In this document: positions 16,167-24,280 of the stretch, piece after piece
Layout of the letters: every line of letters starts with the position of its first letter
How positions within the stretch are numbered: position 1 is the first letter of the stretch
Assembly (NCBI RefSeq): GCF_036227225.1
Contig: NZ_CP109444.1
Location: 682,001 to 746,000, forward strand
DNA length: 64,000 nt
From: Streptomyces sp. NBC_01478
GTDB lineage: Bacteria > Actinomycetota > Actinomycetes > Streptomycetales > Streptomycetaceae
Direction of reading: 5' to 3'
Made by a program: the position numbers and the translations under genes
The notes under the pieces: model-generated
The model's input: the letters and a program-made list of their open reading frames with translations, nothing else
What the model was told of the DNA's origin: nothing
Databases searched by the model: none

Positions 16167-17920
16167 GACTGTCGGCGACGGGGGGCCGTGACGTCCACAC
16201 CGTCCGTTTCCCCGCCGCCGCTCCCCCGGCGACCGTCGACGTCCTCGTCGTCGGCGCTGGCCCGGTCGGCCTGGCGGCGGCCGTCGAGCTGACCTCGCGC
16301 GGTGTCGAGGTCGCCGTCGTCGACCGCGCCCCGGCCGCGACGCTGGTGCGGGCCGGCGCGATGGGCCACACCCCGCGTGTCGTGGAGCATCTGCGGCGCT
16401 GGGGACTGCTCCAGCGCGTCCGGGACGCGTGGACGTACCCGCCGGAATGGCACCGGGGGACCCGGCTGGTCACCTCTCTCGCCGGACACGAACTGGTGCC
16501 GGTGCCCGCCCCCTCGTTCACCGACAGGGCGAGCACCGCCGGGCACTCGGCCGACGAGGCACTGCGCCGCCCGCAGACCGTGTTCCAGCGGGTGTTCCTC
16601 GACCACCTGACGGAGCAGCACGTCAGTGTGTCCGGCGGCTGGGAGCTGACCGGTCTGCGCGAGGACGCGAACGGCGTCGAAGCGGAGGTGGTGGAGGCCG
16701 ACTCCGGCCGCTCGCACACCATTCGGGCCGCCTACGTCCTCGGCACCGACGGAGGCAGCAGCACCACGCGGCGCCTGGCCGGCATCGGCCGTACGGGCGA
16801 GCACGCCACCGAGAAGCGGCTGCGGCTCATCGTCCGCACCGGTGACATCGCCGACCGGGTGGGGCCCGCGCCGAGCGCGACGAACATCGTCGTCAACGCC
16901 CGCGCGTCCGGCTTCCTGGCCGCCGTGAGCGCGCGGGAGTGGCGGGTGTACGCCGGGCCGTATCCGCTCGAACACGAGCCCAGTGAGGGCGAGTTGCTGG
17001 AGGTCGGCCGGGCCGCGTTCGGCTTGGACATCGATCTGGAGCTGGTGTCCGTGACGACTTTTTACCACGCCACCCGGATCGCGGAGACGTTCCGGCGCGG
17101 CCGGGTCCTGCTCGCCGGTGACGCCGCCCATGTCCGCACGCCCGGCGGCAACCTGGGCGAGGGCATCGGCGATGTCGTCAACCTGGGCTGGAAGCTCGCG
17201 GCGGTGCTCGACGGGCACGCCCCGCCGAGCCTGCTCGACTCCTACGACCAGGAGCGTCGCCCGCACAACTGGCGTGTCGCCGACCACTCGTTGGAGCGGG
17301 CGCGCCGCGCGGAGGCCACCCTGGCCGAGATCCGGGCCGGCGGGATTCCCGACGACACGGACCTCGGCGACGAGGCCGTGCGGCGGCGGGCGGAGATCGG
17401 CGCGCGGCTGCGCCAGGACCGGTTCGGCAGTGACGGGGTCGCCTTCGACGAGCGGTACGACGCCTCGGCGGTCGTCTGGTACGAACCCGGCCGGCTCGAC
17501 ACCGAACAGCCGTGGCGCGCCGACGTGTACGAGGACGATCCGCGCCCGGGTCACCGTGCGCCGGACGGCCCCGTCGACCCGAGCGGCGGCACGCTCTACG
17601 ACCGCCTCGGCACCTCGTTCGGCCTGCTGGTCCTCACCGAGGACCGAACCGTCGAGCGGGCCTTCATCGCCGAAGTCGCCGCGCGTGGGCTGCCGTTCAC
17701 GGTCGTCCACCTCACGGACCCGGCGGCGCGGGCCGTCTACGGCACGACCAACGTCCTGATCCGCCCCGACCAGCACGTCGTCTGGCGCGGCACCCGGCTG
17801 CCCGACGCGGGCGCCGCCGCCGTACTCGACCAGGCGCTGGGACAGGCCGGGGCGACGGCGGCACGCACGCCCACCCCGGTCTCCACCGCAGCCTGGCACC
17901 GAAAGGCCATCACCCCATGA
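16160..17920 (+). CDS. FAD-dependent aromatic-hydroxylase-type monooxygenase
   Basis: The 586-residue flavoprotein has the dinucleotide fold VVGAGPVGLAAAVELTSRG at about residues 30-48, the DG loop LGTDGGSSTTRRLAG, and the FAD-binding GRVLLAGDAAHVRTPGG followed by GDVVNLGWKLAAVL. This is the class A NAD(P)H monooxygenase (PheA/TetX) plan with a thioredoxin-like C-terminal region. It hydroxylates a substrate using NAD(P)H and oxygen and needs no reductase. In this operon it may pre-oxidise the imported sulfur compound. The start sits in a small tandem duplication with no clear ribosome site. Confidence 0.88.
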   Translation: MTGLSATGGRDVHTVRFPAAAPPATVDVLVVGAGPVGLAAAVELTSRGVEVAVVDRAPAATLVRAGAMGHTPRVVEHLRRWGLLQRVRDAWTYPPEWHRGTRLVTSLAGHELVPVPAPSFTDRASTAGHSADEALRRPQTVFQRVFLDHLTEQHVSVSGGWELTGLREDANGVEAEVVEADSGRSHTIRAAYVLGTDGGSSTTRRLAGIGRTGEHATEKRLRLIVRTGDIADRVGPAPSATNIVVNARASGFLAAVSAREWRVYAGPYPLEHEPSEGELLEVGRAAFGLDIDLELVSVTTFYHATRIAETFRRGRVLLAGDAAHVRTPGGNLGEGIGDVVNLGWKLAAVLDGHAPPSLLDSYDQERRPHNWRVADHSLERARRAEATLAEIRAGGIPDDTDLGDEAVRRRAEIGARLRQDRFGSDGVAFDERYDASAVVWYEPGRLDTEQPWRADVYEDDPRPGHRAPDGPVDPSGGTLYDRLGTSFGLLVLTEDRTVERAFIAEVAARGLPFTVVHLTDPAARAVYGTTNVLIRPDQHVVWRGTRLPDAGAAAVLDQALGQAGATAARTPTPVSTAAWHRKAITP

Positions 17921-18948
17921 CGAGCGAGAGACCACGCTTCCGGCTCGGTTTCCTCACCCACGTCCAGGGCCGCGACGCCGACATCGCCCGCACCTACCGC
18001 AATGCCCAGGAACTCTTCGTCGTGGCCGACGAGTTGGGCTTCGACGTCGGCTGGGTCGCCCAGCACCACGTCCCCCTCGGCGGCGGGCTCTCCTCCCCCT
18101 GGACCTTCCTCGCCCACGCGGCGGCCCGCACGAGCCGTATCCGGCTCGGCACCGCCGTCACCGTCCTTCCGCTGGAGGACCCGGTCCGGCTCGCCGAGGA
18201 CATCGCCACCGTCGACACGCTCAGCGGGGGCCGTGTGGAGTTCGGCGCGGGCAGCGGATCGAGCGAGGTGGAGTACGCGGCGTTCGGCAAGAACGTGGCC
18301 CGCAAGCGTGAACTGACCAGCGTGAACCTCGACATCGTGCGGCAGGCCCTCGGCCGTCGCGAGGTGGGCACGGCCGGCTTCCGCATCCAGCCCAGGCCGG
18401 GCGACTTCAACGACCGTGTCTGGCAAGGGGTGTTCAGCGCGCAGGGCGCCGAGTACGCGGCGCGGAGCGGTTCGCATCTGCTGCTGAACCGGGCGGCCTA
18501 CGGCTTCGACGCCCCCACCGACGAGGTCCAACGCCCTTGGGTCGACGCCTACTTGGCCGCCTGGAACCAGCCGCACGCACCGCGCATCGGCCTCTCGCGC
18601 TTCGTGTTCCCGGCCAAGGACCGGCGCACCGCGCTCGCGGCGATCGGCGACGACGTCCACCGTGCGGCGCTGCGCATGGCGGAGCACGGCGCGTTCCCCG
18701 AGGGCCTCGACCAGGAAGAGGCGTTGCGCCGCTTCCACTCCTTCTACGGCCATCCCGAGGAGATCGTCGCGGCGCTCGGGCAGGAGCGGGTGCTGCCCGT
18801 CGCGACGGACCTGATCACCCAGTTCAACCCCGCCGTCTCCGACCACGACGCCGCCGTCCGCGCCCTCGAACTCATCGCGACCGACGTGGCACCCGCGTTG
18901 GGCTGGAAGCCCGCGCGGGCGGCCGAACCCGCATCAGCAGGAGTGTGA
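17917..18948 (+). CDS. LLM class flavin-dependent oxidoreductase
   Basis: This 343-residue bacterial-luciferase-like protein is shorter than the NtaA-type enzyme upstream and of a different subgroup. It shows FDVGWVAQHHV, TSRIRLGTAVTVLPLEDPVRLAED, and SGGRVEFGAGSGSSEVEY, typical of the F420/FMN barrel. It probably uses reduced flavin for a second oxidative step on the sulfur substrate. ATG 17917 overlaps the previous stop by ATGA, implying coupled translation with the FAD monooxygenase. Confidence 0.88.
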   Translation: MTSERPRFRLGFLTHVQGRDADIARTYRNAQELFVVADELGFDVGWVAQHHVPLGGGLSSPWTFLAHAAARTSRIRLGTAVTVLPLEDPVRLAEDIATVDTLSGGRVEFGAGSGSSEVEYAAFGKNVARKRELTSVNLDIVRQALGRREVGTAGFRIQPRPGDFNDRVWQGVFSAQGAEYAARSGSHLLLNRAAYGFDAPTDEVQRPWVDAYLAAWNQPHAPRIGLSRFVFPAKDRRTALAAIGDDVHRAALRMAEHGAFPEGLDQEEALRRFHSFYGHPEEIVAALGQERVLPVATDLITQFNPAVSDHDAAVRALELIATDVAPALGWKPARAAEPASAGV

Positions 18949-18949
18949 A

Positions 18950-19705
18950 ATGACCCAGTACAGCGACCACTTCGGCCCCGAGGGCCTCCTCGTCCGGGGC
19001 ACGGTCCTCGTCGTCCCCGGCCGTGGTGAGACCCGGGCCACCTACACCCGCTTCGGCAGACGGCTCGCCGCCGACGCCTACCGGGTCCGTGTCGTCGACG
19101 CCCCGGACCTCGACACCGAGGACCTGACCACGCTCGCCGCCCGCCTCTCCGAAGCCGCCGAGGACACGGCGTCCGAGAACGGTGTCGTACGGCCCCTCGT
19201 CCTCGTCGGAGCGGACTCGGGCGCAGCCGCCGTAGCCGCGCTGCTCGGTCGGGCACTCGACACTCCGCCCGACGCCGTGGTCCTCGCGGGCCTTCCCGGC
19301 CGGGCCCCCGGCACCACCGCGACCGCCGGCACCTGGGACGAGGAACTCGACGTCCGCACCTCCTGCCCCGCCCACCGGGGCAACCTCACCCAGGACCCCG
19401 AGGTACGGCGCGGCTCGCTCGACACCGCCGTACCGGAGGCCGTGCTCGCCGCCGCCCACGACGGCGAGACCGCCGTCCCCGTGCTGCTCCTCGTCGGCGA
19501 CGCGGACCCCCTGGCGGACCACGAGGCGCTGGCGCATACCGCCAAGTCCCTTGCGCGGGCCCGGCTTTCGGTCGTGCACGGCGCGCACCACGACGTGCTC
19601 AACGATCTCCAGCACCGTTCGGTGGCCGCCGAGGTCGTCACCTTCCTGGAGACCCTGCGCAACGAGCTGCGGCCGCTGGTCACGGTGCGGTCGAGCGCCT
19701 GGTGA
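18950..19705 (+). CDS. Alpha/beta hydrolase
   Basis: The protein has 251 residues with an alpha/beta-hydrolase core. A nucleophile elbow is seen as GADSGA (Ser about residue 90), the acid as LLVGDADPLAD and the histidine as VVHGAHHDV. The elbow follows Sm-X-Ser-X-Sm rather than strict GxSxG. It starts one base after the stop of the preceding gene, with AGGAG upstream, so it is part of the operon. It may hydrolyse an ester or amide intermediate released by the monooxygenases; the substrate is not known. Confidence 0.78.
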   Translation: MTQYSDHFGPEGLLVRGTVLVVPGRGETRATYTRFGRRLAADAYRVRVVDAPDLDTEDLTTLAARLSEAAEDTASENGVVRPLVLVGADSGAAAVAALLGRALDTPPDAVVLAGLPGRAPGTTATAGTWDEELDVRTSCPAHRGNLTQDPEVRRGSLDTAVPEAVLAAAHDGETAVPVLLLVGDADPLADHEALAHTAKSLARARLSVVHGAHHDVLNDLQHRSVAAEVVTFLETLRNELRPLVTVRSSAW

Positions 19706-19761
19706 GCGTCCCTCCGCCGACCCGGTACGCCGTCTGAACCCCGACCTCGAAAGGTCCCGTC

Positions 19762-20319
19762 ATGGCCTCGATCCTGTCCGTCTCCGGAAGCCCCTCCCCC
19801 ACCTCCCGCACCACCCGACTCCTGCGTCACCTGGACGACCGGCTCCGCCGGCAAGGCCATGACGTGACTCCGCTGGAGGTGCGCACGCTGCCCGCACAGG
19901 CGTTGCTGGGCGCCGACTTCGGGCATCCGGCGATCGCCGCCGCCACGGCGCTGTTCGAGCAGGCGGACGGAGTGGTGATCGGTACGCCGATCTACAAGGC
20001 CGCCTACTCGGGCCTGTTGAAGTCGCTCCTCGATCTGCTCCCGCAGTACGCGCTGACCGGGAAGACGGTGCTGCCGCTGGCCACGGGCGGCAGCACGGCC
20101 CATGTGCTGGCGATCGACTACGCGTTGCGTCCGGTGCTGAGTTCCATGGGGCCTTCGCACATCGTGCCGGGGTGGTTCACGCTCGACAAGGACATCACGG
20201 TCGGCGAGGACGGCTCGCTGACCGTCCCGCCCGCGACGGCCACGGCGCTGGAACAGGTCACGGATCACTTCTCCCGGGCGCTGGGAGGGCGTACGGCGGT
20301 GCTCGCGTCCACGGGGTGA
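19762..20319 (+). CDS. ssuE: NAD(P)H-dependent FMN reductase
   Basis: The 185-residue flavodoxin-fold protein begins ILSVSGSPSPTSRT, the phosphate-binding loop, and contains GTPIYKAAYSGLLKSLLDLL and LATGGSTAHVLAIDYALRP, which are diagnostic for SsuE/MsuE. It reduces FMN with NAD(P)H and passes it to the two-component monooxygenases encoded at 14784 and probably 17917. Its presence here strongly supports sulfonate- or sulfide-type desulfurisation. It closes the transporter-oxygenase operon. Confidence 0.93.
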   Translation: MASILSVSGSPSPTSRTTRLLRHLDDRLRRQGHDVTPLEVRTLPAQALLGADFGHPAIAAATALFEQADGVVIGTPIYKAAYSGLLKSLLDLLPQYALTGKTVLPLATGGSTAHVLAIDYALRPVLSSMGPSHIVPGWFTLDKDITVGEDGSLTVPPATATALEQVTDHFSRALGGRTAVLASTG

Positions 20320-20343
20320 ACGTGGCCGGAGGCCCGCGTGGTT

Positions 20344-20369
20344 GTGGCAGTCGTGTTTCAACTGCCCAC
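20344..20369 (+). terminator. Stem-loop after ssuE
   Basis: GTGGCAGT (20344-20351) pairs with ACTGCCCAC (20361-20369) with one bulged C and a 9-nt loop. It lies 24 bp past the ssuE stop and about 40 bp before the second leader peptide. No T-run follows, so it could be a weak terminator or an operator for the met genes. Confidence 0.3.
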
Positions 20370-20411
20370 GTCACGCTGGTTCTCCGGTACCGGCTGTGGT
20401 TCTCTCACTGC

Positions 20412-20486
20412 ATGACCGTGCTCGTGACCCGCCGCCACGTCGACTACGTGCGTGTCACCAGCACGGGGTGTTCCGCCCTGAGCTGA
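20412..20486 (+). CDS. Cys-containing sulfur leader peptide before metY (24 aa)
   Basis: ATG 20412 encodes 24 residues including RRHVDYVRVTSTGCSALS, ending at TGA 20486. The [R]RHVD...CSAL pattern matches the known actinobacterial sulfur leader family and the peptide at 9032, and both have exactly 24 residues. Only one Cys codon is present near the end. It is followed by 125 bp that include a T5 run (20549-20553) and a GGACG/CGTCC stem (20556-20578), a possible attenuator ahead of metY. No good Shine-Dalgarno is seen, so a leaderless transcript is possible. Confidence 0.7.
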   Translation: MTVLVTRRHVDYVRVTSTGCSALS

Positions 20487-20611
20487 CGCTTCGCTCCGGC
20501 ATCCGATTCCCCTCTTCACGACCGCGCCGCGCCGGTATTCGTCGCGCCTTTTTCAGGACGGCGGCCCCGCGGTCGTCCCACGCACCCGCACGCCCCGCAC
20601 AAGGGAGAACC

Positions 20612-21973
20612 ATGAGCCAGCCCATCGACTCCGTCACCGGGGGTCACACGCCCGAGGACGAGCCCGCAGGTCCGGACACCTCGGCCTGGTCCTTCGAGAC
20701 CAAGCAGATCCACGCCGGTGCCGCGCCGGACCCGACGACCGGGGCGCGGGCGACGCCGATCTACCAGACCAGCTCGTTCGTCTTCCGTGACACCCAGCAC
20801 GCCGCGGACCTGTTCTCGCTGGCCGAGCCGGGCAACATCTACACCCGGATCCACAACCCCACCCAGGACGTCTTCGAGCAGCGCGTCGCCGCCCTCGAAG
20901 GCGGGGTCGCCGCCGTGGCCCTCGCCTCCGGGCAGGCCGCGGAGACCCTCGCCATCCTGACGCTGGCGTCCGCGGGCGACCATCTCGTCTCCAGCACGTC
21001 CCTGTACGGCGGCACGTACAACCTCTTCCGGCACACGCTGCCGAAGTTCGGCATCGAGGTGTCCTTCGTCGACGACCCGGACGACCTCGACGCCTGGCGC
21101 GCGGCGATCCGCCCGAACACGAAGGCCCTGTTCGCCGAAACCCTCGGCAATCCGCGCGGCAACGTCCTCGACGTACGGGGCGTGGCCGATGTCGCGCACG
21201 GGGCGGGCGTCCCGCTGATCGTCGACAACACCGTGCCGACCCCGTATCTGCTGCGGCCGATCGAGCACGGCGCCGACATCGTCGTCCACTCGGCGACGAA
21301 GTTCCTCGGCGGGCACGGCACCACCATCGCCGGTGTCGTGGTCGACGGCGGCACCTTCGACTTCGGCGCGCACGCCGAGCGCTTCCCCGACTTCAGCGAG
21401 CCGGACCCCAGTTACCACGGCCTGCGGTACTGGCCGGCGCTCGGCCCGGGCGCGTTCGCCATCAAGCTGCGCGTGCAGTTGCTGCGCGACCTCGGCCCGG
21501 CGATCTCGCCGCACTCGGCGTTCCTGCTCCTCCAAGGAGTGGAGACGCTCAGCCTGCGCATCGAACGGCACTCGTCCAACGCCCAGGCCCTCGCGGAATG
21601 GCTGGAGCAGCGGGACGAGGTGGCCGCCGTCCACTACCCGGGGCTTGAGTCCAACAGGTGGTACGAGGCGGGGCAGCGCTACCTTCCGCGCGGTGCCGGG
21701 GCGGTGCTGGCCTTCGAACTGCGGGACGGGGTCGAGGCCGGCAAGCGGTTCGTGGACGCGGTCGAGCTGTTCAGCCATCTCGCCAACATCGGGGACGTAC
21801 GCAGTCTCATCATCCATCCCGCGTCCACGACCCACAGTCAGCTCGACGACGCGCAGTTGGCGGCGACCGGCACCTCGCCGGGTCTGGTGCGGCTGTCCGT
21901 CGGCATCGAGAACCTCGCCGATCTGAAGGCGGACCTGGAGGCCGGGTTCCGCGCGGCCAAGGGCGCGTCCTGA
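20612..21973 (+). CDS. metY: O-acetylhomoserine sulfhydrylase
   Basis: The 453-residue PLP enzyme of the Cys/Met metabolism family shows FETKQIHAG at the start, IYTRIHNPTQDVFEQRVAAL, and the PLP-lysine motif SATKFLGGHGT. Length and the ATPIYQTSSFVF segment fit O-acetylhomoserine aminocarboxypropyltransferase. It makes homocysteine from O-acetylhomoserine and sulfide, and so captures sulfur released by the upstream operon. AGGGAG precedes ATG 20612. It overlaps metX by 4 nt, and the leader peptide at 20412 suggests control by cysteine supply. Confidence 0.95.
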   Translation: MSQPIDSVTGGHTPEDEPAGPDTSAWSFETKQIHAGAAPDPTTGARATPIYQTSSFVFRDTQHAADLFSLAEPGNIYTRIHNPTQDVFEQRVAALEGGVAAVALASGQAAETLAILTLASAGDHLVSSTSLYGGTYNLFRHTLPKFGIEVSFVDDPDDLDAWRAAIRPNTKALFAETLGNPRGNVLDVRGVADVAHGAGVPLIVDNTVPTPYLLRPIEHGADIVVHSATKFLGGHGTTIAGVVVDGGTFDFGAHAERFPDFSEPDPSYHGLRYWPALGPGAFAIKLRVQLLRDLGPAISPHSAFLLLQGVETLSLRIERHSSNAQALAEWLEQRDEVAAVHYPGLESNRWYEAGQRYLPRGAGAVLAFELRDGVEAGKRFVDAVELFSHLANIGDVRSLIIHPASTTHSQLDDAQLAATGTSPGLVRLSVGIENLADLKADLEAGFRAAKGAS

Positions 21974-23115
21974 ACACCGTACCGACTCCGTCAGCGGTCC
22001 CCCTTCCGCCGGCCTCCGGGGCCTGGCGGGAGGGGCACCCGCCCGGGCGCCGTCAGTGGCACGCCCGGGAGAAGCCCCTCGCGCTGGAGGCGGGCGGTGA
22101 ACTGCCCGGCGTGCGGCTGGCGTTCGAGACCTGGGGACGGCTCGCGCCTGACGGCTCGAACGCCGTGCTCGTGCTGCACGCGCTCACCGGCGACAGTCAC
22201 GTCGCCGGACCCGCCGAGCCCGGTCACCCCACCCCCGGGTGGTGGGACGCGCTCGTCGGACCCGGTCAAGTCCTGGACACGGAACGGTGGTTCGTGGTCG
22301 CGCCGAACGTTCTCGGCGGCTGTCAGGGCAGCACCGGGCCGTCCTCGCTCCGCCCGGACGGGCGGCGTTGGGGCGGCGGCTTCCCGTTTCTGACCCAGCG
22401 CGACCAGGTCGCCGTGGAAGCCGGACTGGCGGATGAACTGGGCGTCGACCGTTGGGCGTTGGTGATCGGCGGCTCCATGGGCGGGATGCGCGCGCTGGAG
22501 TGGGCGGTGACCTACCCGGAGCGGACGGACGCGCTCCTGCTGCTCGCCACCACCGCCGCGGCGAGCGCCGAGCAGATCGCGCGGGCGAACATCCAGCTCC
22601 ACGCGATCCGTTCGGATCCGCACTGGCACGGCGGCGACTATCACGACACCGGCCAGGGACCCCTCGCGGGGCTCGGCCTCGCCCGACGACTCGCCCATGT
22701 CACCTACCGCAGCGAGCCGGAGTTGGCGGTCCGCTTCGGCCGTACGGCACAGGGCGCGGAGGACCCGTGGAACGGCGGCCGGTACCAGGTCGAGTCGTAT
22801 CTCGACCATCACGCCGCCAAGTTGGTGCGCCGTTTCGACGCGGGCAGCTATGTCTCCCTCTCCGAGGCGATGAACAGCCACGACATCGGCCGCGATCGCG
22901 GGGGCACACGCGCGGCACTGCGCCGGGTGACCGCGCGGACGCTGGTCGCCGGGGTCGACTCCGACCGTCTCTATCCGCCGTCCCAGCAGGCCGAGTTGGC
23001 GGCGGGAATCCCGGCGGCGGACCGGCTCCGGGTGGTCGAGTCGCCGTACGGCCACGACGGGTTCCTGATCGAGACGGAGCAGGTCGGCGCGCTGGTGCGC
23101 GAACTCGTGGGTTGA
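21970..23115 (+). CDS. metX: Homoserine O-acetyltransferase (CTG start)
   Basis: This alpha/beta-hydrolase-fold acetyltransferase contains PNVLGGCQGSTGPSS, the nucleophile motif GGSMGGMRALEW, and the DSDRLYPPSQQ and YGHDGFL acid and histidine. It acetylates homoserine for MetY. There is no ATG, GTG or TTG in frame between codon 21658, deep inside metY, and a GTG inside the conserved core. The only sensible start is CTG 21970, which overlaps the metY stop as CTGA and has AAGGG six bases upstream. That gives 381 residues, the usual length. Confidence 0.9.
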   Translation: MNTVPTPSAVPLPPASGAWREGHPPGRRQWHAREKPLALEAGGELPGVRLAFETWGRLAPDGSNAVLVLHALTGDSHVAGPAEPGHPTPGWWDALVGPGQVLDTERWFVVAPNVLGGCQGSTGPSSLRPDGRRWGGGFPFLTQRDQVAVEAGLADELGVDRWALVIGGSMGGMRALEWAVTYPERTDALLLLATTAAASAEQIARANIQLHAIRSDPHWHGGDYHDTGQGPLAGLGLARRLAHVTYRSEPELAVRFGRTAQGAEDPWNGGRYQVESYLDHHAAKLVRRFDAGSYVSLSEAMNSHDIGRDRGGTRAALRRVTARTLVAGVDSDRLYPPSQQAELAAGIPAADRLRVVESPYGHDGFLIETEQVGALVRELVG

Positions 23116-23125
23116 CCGGGCCGCC

Positions 23126-23632
23126 CTAGCGCCGACGCCAGGGCAGTGCCTCCTGGTCGTCCCCGGCGTCCTCCTCGCGATGGAGCGCGGCGTTGATCGC
23201 CTCGCCGATCTCCGCGAACTGGCGTACCTGCTCGGGCGTCAGCGCGTCGAAGACCGCGCGGCGTACGGCCTCGACGTGGCCGGGGGCCGCGCGTTCAAGG
23301 AACTCGCGTCCCTGTGCGGTGAGTTCGGCGAGCTGGCTGCGCCGGTTCGTGGGGTCCTCGTAGCGGTCCAGGTAACCGGCCTCCTGGAGGCGGGTCACGG
23401 CGTGGGTGAGCCGGCTGCGGGTGATCTTGAGGAGCTCGGCCAGCTCCGACATGGTCAGGGTGGCCTGCGGGACCGAGGACAGGTGGGCCAGCAGGATGTA
23501 GTCGACGTGCGTCATCCCCGCGTCGCGCCGCAACTGGCGGTTGAGGTGGTCGGAGAGGAGCGTGGAGAACTCGACGTAGGCGAGCCAGGCCCGCATCTCC
23601 TCGGCATCCAGCCAGCGTGGCGTCTCGGTCAT
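23126..23632 (-). CDS. MarR family transcriptional regulator
   Basis: The protein has 168 residues. It carries the MarR winged helix: TMSELAELLKITRSRLTHAVTRLQEAGYLDR is the recognition region and EDPTNRRSQLAELTAQG the wing, flanked by dimerisation helices. It converges on metX with only 10 bp between stops. It is separated by 31 bp from the HepT-like gene on the same strand, which may be cotranscribed. Ligand unknown; the class often responds to phenolic compounds, and a catabolic island begins close by. Confidence 0.9.
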   Translation of the reverse strand: MTETPRWLDAEEMRAWLAYVEFSTLLSDHLNRQLRRDAGMTHVDYILLAHLSSVPQATLTMSELAELLKITRSRLTHAVTRLQEAGYLDRYEDPTNRRSQLAELTAQGREFLERAAPGHVEAVRRAVFDALTPEQVRQFAEIGEAINAALHREEDAGDDQEALPWRRR

Positions 23633-23663
23633 GGTCGCACTGTAGCCGCCGCCGTTTGAACCT

Positions 23664-24140
23664 TCACACCACCGGGCCGGGTGTGCTCTCGGCGATCCAG
23701 TCGGTGACCTGCCGCACGTACTCCCGGTATCCGGACCGCGCGGCGGACACGACCGCGGCGACCTCCTCCGGTTCCGCGTCCAGACACAACTGCACCAGGA
23801 CGTGGTGCGGTCCGTCCGCCGGCGCGAGGGCGGCGGCCAGTCCGGCGTCGATCAGCCCGGCCCGCTCGGCCGCGCCGAACGAGGCGGCGGGTGTCTGCGG
23901 CGGCACTTCGCCCAACACCCCGGCGCAGACTTGCCGGTTGACGGCGAGGGCGAGGTCGTTCAGGAGCGCCAGGACGCGTTCCAGGGCCAGTCCCGTCCCC
24001 GGGTCGTTCTCCAGGCGCGCGCCGTCCAGCCGTCCGAGCGAGTCGAGCTGTACGACCGACTTGCGCATGGTGATGAGCCGGTGCTCGATCGCCGCCCGGT
24101 CCACGGTCACCGGCGCCGCCCCTGCCCTCGATGTGGTCAT
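23664..24140 (-). CDS. HepT-like (DUF86) protein with degenerate catalytic motif
   Basis: This 158-residue helical protein matches the DUF86/HepT layout: an N-terminal helix with a SVVQLDSLGRLDG segment, then ERVLALLNDLALAVNRQVCA, then the region where HepT RNases carry R-x4-6-H-x-Y. Here that region reads GPHHVLVQLCLD, so both the arginine and the His/Tyr of the motif are replaced. No MntA antitoxin gene is adjacent. It is probably not an active toxin. ATG 24140 was chosen as the start. It is divergent from the VOC gene. Confidence 0.6.
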   Translation of the reverse strand: MTTSRAGAAPVTVDRAAIEHRLITMRKSVVQLDSLGRLDGARLENDPGTGLALERVLALLNDLALAVNRQVCAGVLGEVPPQTPAASFGAAERAGLIDAGLAAALAPADGPHHVLVQLCLDAEPEEVAAVVSAARSGYREYVRQVTDWIAESTPGPVV

Positions 24141-24225
24141 CGCCGCAGCGTGCCACGCCCGGACCGCGCGACCACCGCCCGATTCCGTCTGGTGGGACAA
24201 GCGATGGACGACCGCTGCCGCCAGG

Positions 24226-24242
24226 GGGGACAGTCGGTCCCC
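24226..24242. promoter_or_regulatory. Dyad before the VOC/KstD operon
   Basis: GGGGAC-AGTCG-GTCCCC is a perfect inverted repeat 39 bp ahead of the VOC start, in the divergent spacer with the HepT-like gene. Position fits an operator, possibly for the nearby MarR protein; no second copy was found. Confidence 0.35.
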
Positions 24243-24280
24243 GTGGTCAACCGGGACAACCAGGGCAAGGTGGGTACGGA

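Noticed and set aside
14784..20319. Antibiotic biosynthesis cluster based on the density of monooxygenases
   Set aside because: There are no core synthases, and SsuE, the leader peptides and metY-metX point to sulfur assimilation.
23664..24140. Possible HepT/MntA toxin-antitoxin system
   Set aside because: The catalytic motif is degenerate and no nucleotidyltransferase antitoxin gene is adjacent.
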